Shown in pieces: positions 44,998 through 45,603 of a DNA stretch of 45,603 nucleotides. Location of the stretch: assembly GCA_002070105.1 (NCBI GenBank), contig MWCQ01000019.1, positions 1-45,603 of the forward strand, written 5' to 3'. This DNA is from Firmicutes bacterium ADurb.Bin193 (GTDB lineage: Bacteria > Bacillota > Clostridia > Monoglobales > Firm-18). The notes beneath the pieces are model-generated. The model was not told where the DNA came from, searched no databases, and saw only the letters and a list, made by a program, of their open reading frames with translations. Position numbers and translations under genes: made by a program. How positions within the stretch are numbered: position 1 is the first letter of the stretch; every line of letters starts with the position of its first letter.

Positions 44998-45478
44998 ATG
45001 TGGTATTATTTACAATTCTATGAATAGTACATACATGAACTTTGAAATATTCAGAAATGCTTTTTACACTAAATCCATGTATTCTTGTATCTCTTATTAC
45101 CTCAATTTGAATCGGATCAAATTTAGATGAATTGGCAAGTGAGCCATATTTAATTGGATTGAGCCCTGTAGCTGAGGCGTGTTTATTATTTTCTGAACGA
45201 GTAACCCACTCAAGATTTATTACCCTGTTATCGCTTTTTATCCCATTTTTATGGTTAACATCTGGTTTATTATCTTGATTTTCTATCCAAGTTAAAGCAA
45301 CAAGCCTATGAACCTTGAAGTGTTTTGTTTTATTCTTTCCGCGAAGCCAAATGCCTAAAGTAAGATAACCATTCTTGTGAGTATATGGCTTTAAAATTCT
45401 GCCTCTAACACCTTTAAATTCACCCAATTCATTTACTAATATGTCTGGATGGTATGGTATCGGCTTAAATATTTCCAT
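44984..45478 (-). CDS. NUMOD4-HNH homing endonuclease
   Basis: 164 residues. The N-terminal 35 residues (FKPIPYHPDILVNELGEFKG) resemble NUMOD4; the HNH core is KVHRLVALTWIE, DVNHKNGIKSDNRVINLEWV (73-92) with H57, H76, N84 and N88; the C-terminal FDPIQIEVIRDTRIHGFSVK SISEYF (two pieces) is a helix-turn-helix. This is a freestanding homing endonuclease lodged between the annealing protein and exonuclease genes, overlapping both. AT-rich compared with the neighbours, in keeping with recent arrival. Confidence 0.85.
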   Translation of the reverse strand: MEIFKPIPYHPDILVNELGEFKGVRGRILKPYTHKNGYLTLGIWLRGKNKTKHFKVHRLVALTWIENQDNKPDVNHKNGIKSDNRVINLEWVTRSENNKHASATGLNPIKYGSLANSSKFDPIQIEVIRDTRIHGFSVKSISEYFKVHVCTIHRIVNNTTYGRT

Positions 45479-45603
45479 CAGTTCAGGCGTTTTGTGGTTG
45501 GTAATGCACCTTCAAGGAGTGCTTTCTGTTCAGTGTTCAAAATGAACGTTTCCGTAATGAGCGGAAGTAAATGCTCCTCTCCGGCCTCAATGCGTTTCAG
45601 GGC
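45478..45603 (-). CDS. Rad52-like annealing protein, C-terminal end across the circular junction
   Basis: Same reading frame as the gene at 1-567, seen from the other side of the junction. It ends in ...LPTTKRLN with TGA at 45480-45478. The stop overlaps the ATG of the next gene by one base (TGATG), so translation of the HNH gene is probably coupled to it. Bases 45529-45603 duplicate 1-75. Confidence 0.6.
   Translation of the reverse strand, partial: ALKRIEAGEEHLLPLITETFILNTEQKALLEGALPTTKRLN
45529..45603. repeat. Terminal direct repeat, right copy
   Basis: Exact copy of positions 1-75. It closes the circle inside the single-strand annealing protein gene. Confidence 0.95.

Noticed and set aside
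1-45603. CRISPR array, insertion sequence, integrase or lysogeny module
   Set aside because: I saw no regularly spaced repeats, transposase, integrase or CI-like repressor. The PD-(D/E)XK protein lacks the Cas4 cysteine cluster and no other cas-like gene is near.

Overview
The window is one complete tailed-phage genome. The first 75 bases are repeated exactly as the last 75 (1-75 = 45529-45603), so this is a circular or circularly permuted assembly of 45,528 unique bases. The host is very probably a member of the Bacteroidota. Perfect TAnnTTTG promoter boxes precede key units (with an upstream TTTG in the best case), starts lack Shine-Dalgarno sequences, and several small proteins belong to types I know from Bacteroidota phages and prophages. 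There is no sheath gene, and there is a 710-residue tape measure, which suggests a siphovirus. No integrase or clear repressor is visible. No DNA polymerase is present, so replication would use host machinery.

Transcription diverges from about 2757-2903. Leftward, a long early/accessory operon runs 2756 -> 1, crosses the circular junction, and continues 45528 -> 37666. It encodes small unknown proteins, a PD-(D/E)XK nuclease, an HTH protein, a Rad52-like annealing protein, a freestanding HNH homing endonuclease, a YqaJ-type exonuclease, a C5-type and an adenine/N4-type DNA methyltransferase, an HNH nuclease, a replication initiator with its partner, a Lar-like protein and a DUF4031 protein. 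It ends at an intrinsic terminator that lies inside a rightward gene. Rightward, 2904-5724 holds small accessory genes (RHH regulator, GIY-YIG and HNH-like nucleases, a degenerate tRNA-like element).

A strong promoter (5730-5761) starts the late operon. The order is small and large terminase; a 6.5-kb block of sugar-transfer genes (7581-14042); tail chaperone pair; tape measure; distal tail proteins; a probable tail-tube protein with its own promoter and terminator; portal; head proteins; scaffold; major capsid protein; neck genes; a 1081-residue receptor-binding protein; and a lysis region (holin-like proteins, DUF5675 enzyme, overlapping spanin-like pairs). Three antisense islands interrupt it: 20713-20919, 25909-26800 and 36164-36904.

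The most striking system is the block of six or seven glycosyltransferase-like genes plus an FkbM-type methyltransferase, placed between the terminase and tail genes and translationally coupled to them. It looks like a phage-encoded glycan assembly line made with the virion. The second is a 127-bp duplicated gene end (20545-20671 / 21001-21127, 9 differences, 8 synonymous) that brackets an antisense gene with its own promoter, the signature of an element that restores the 3' end of its target gene.
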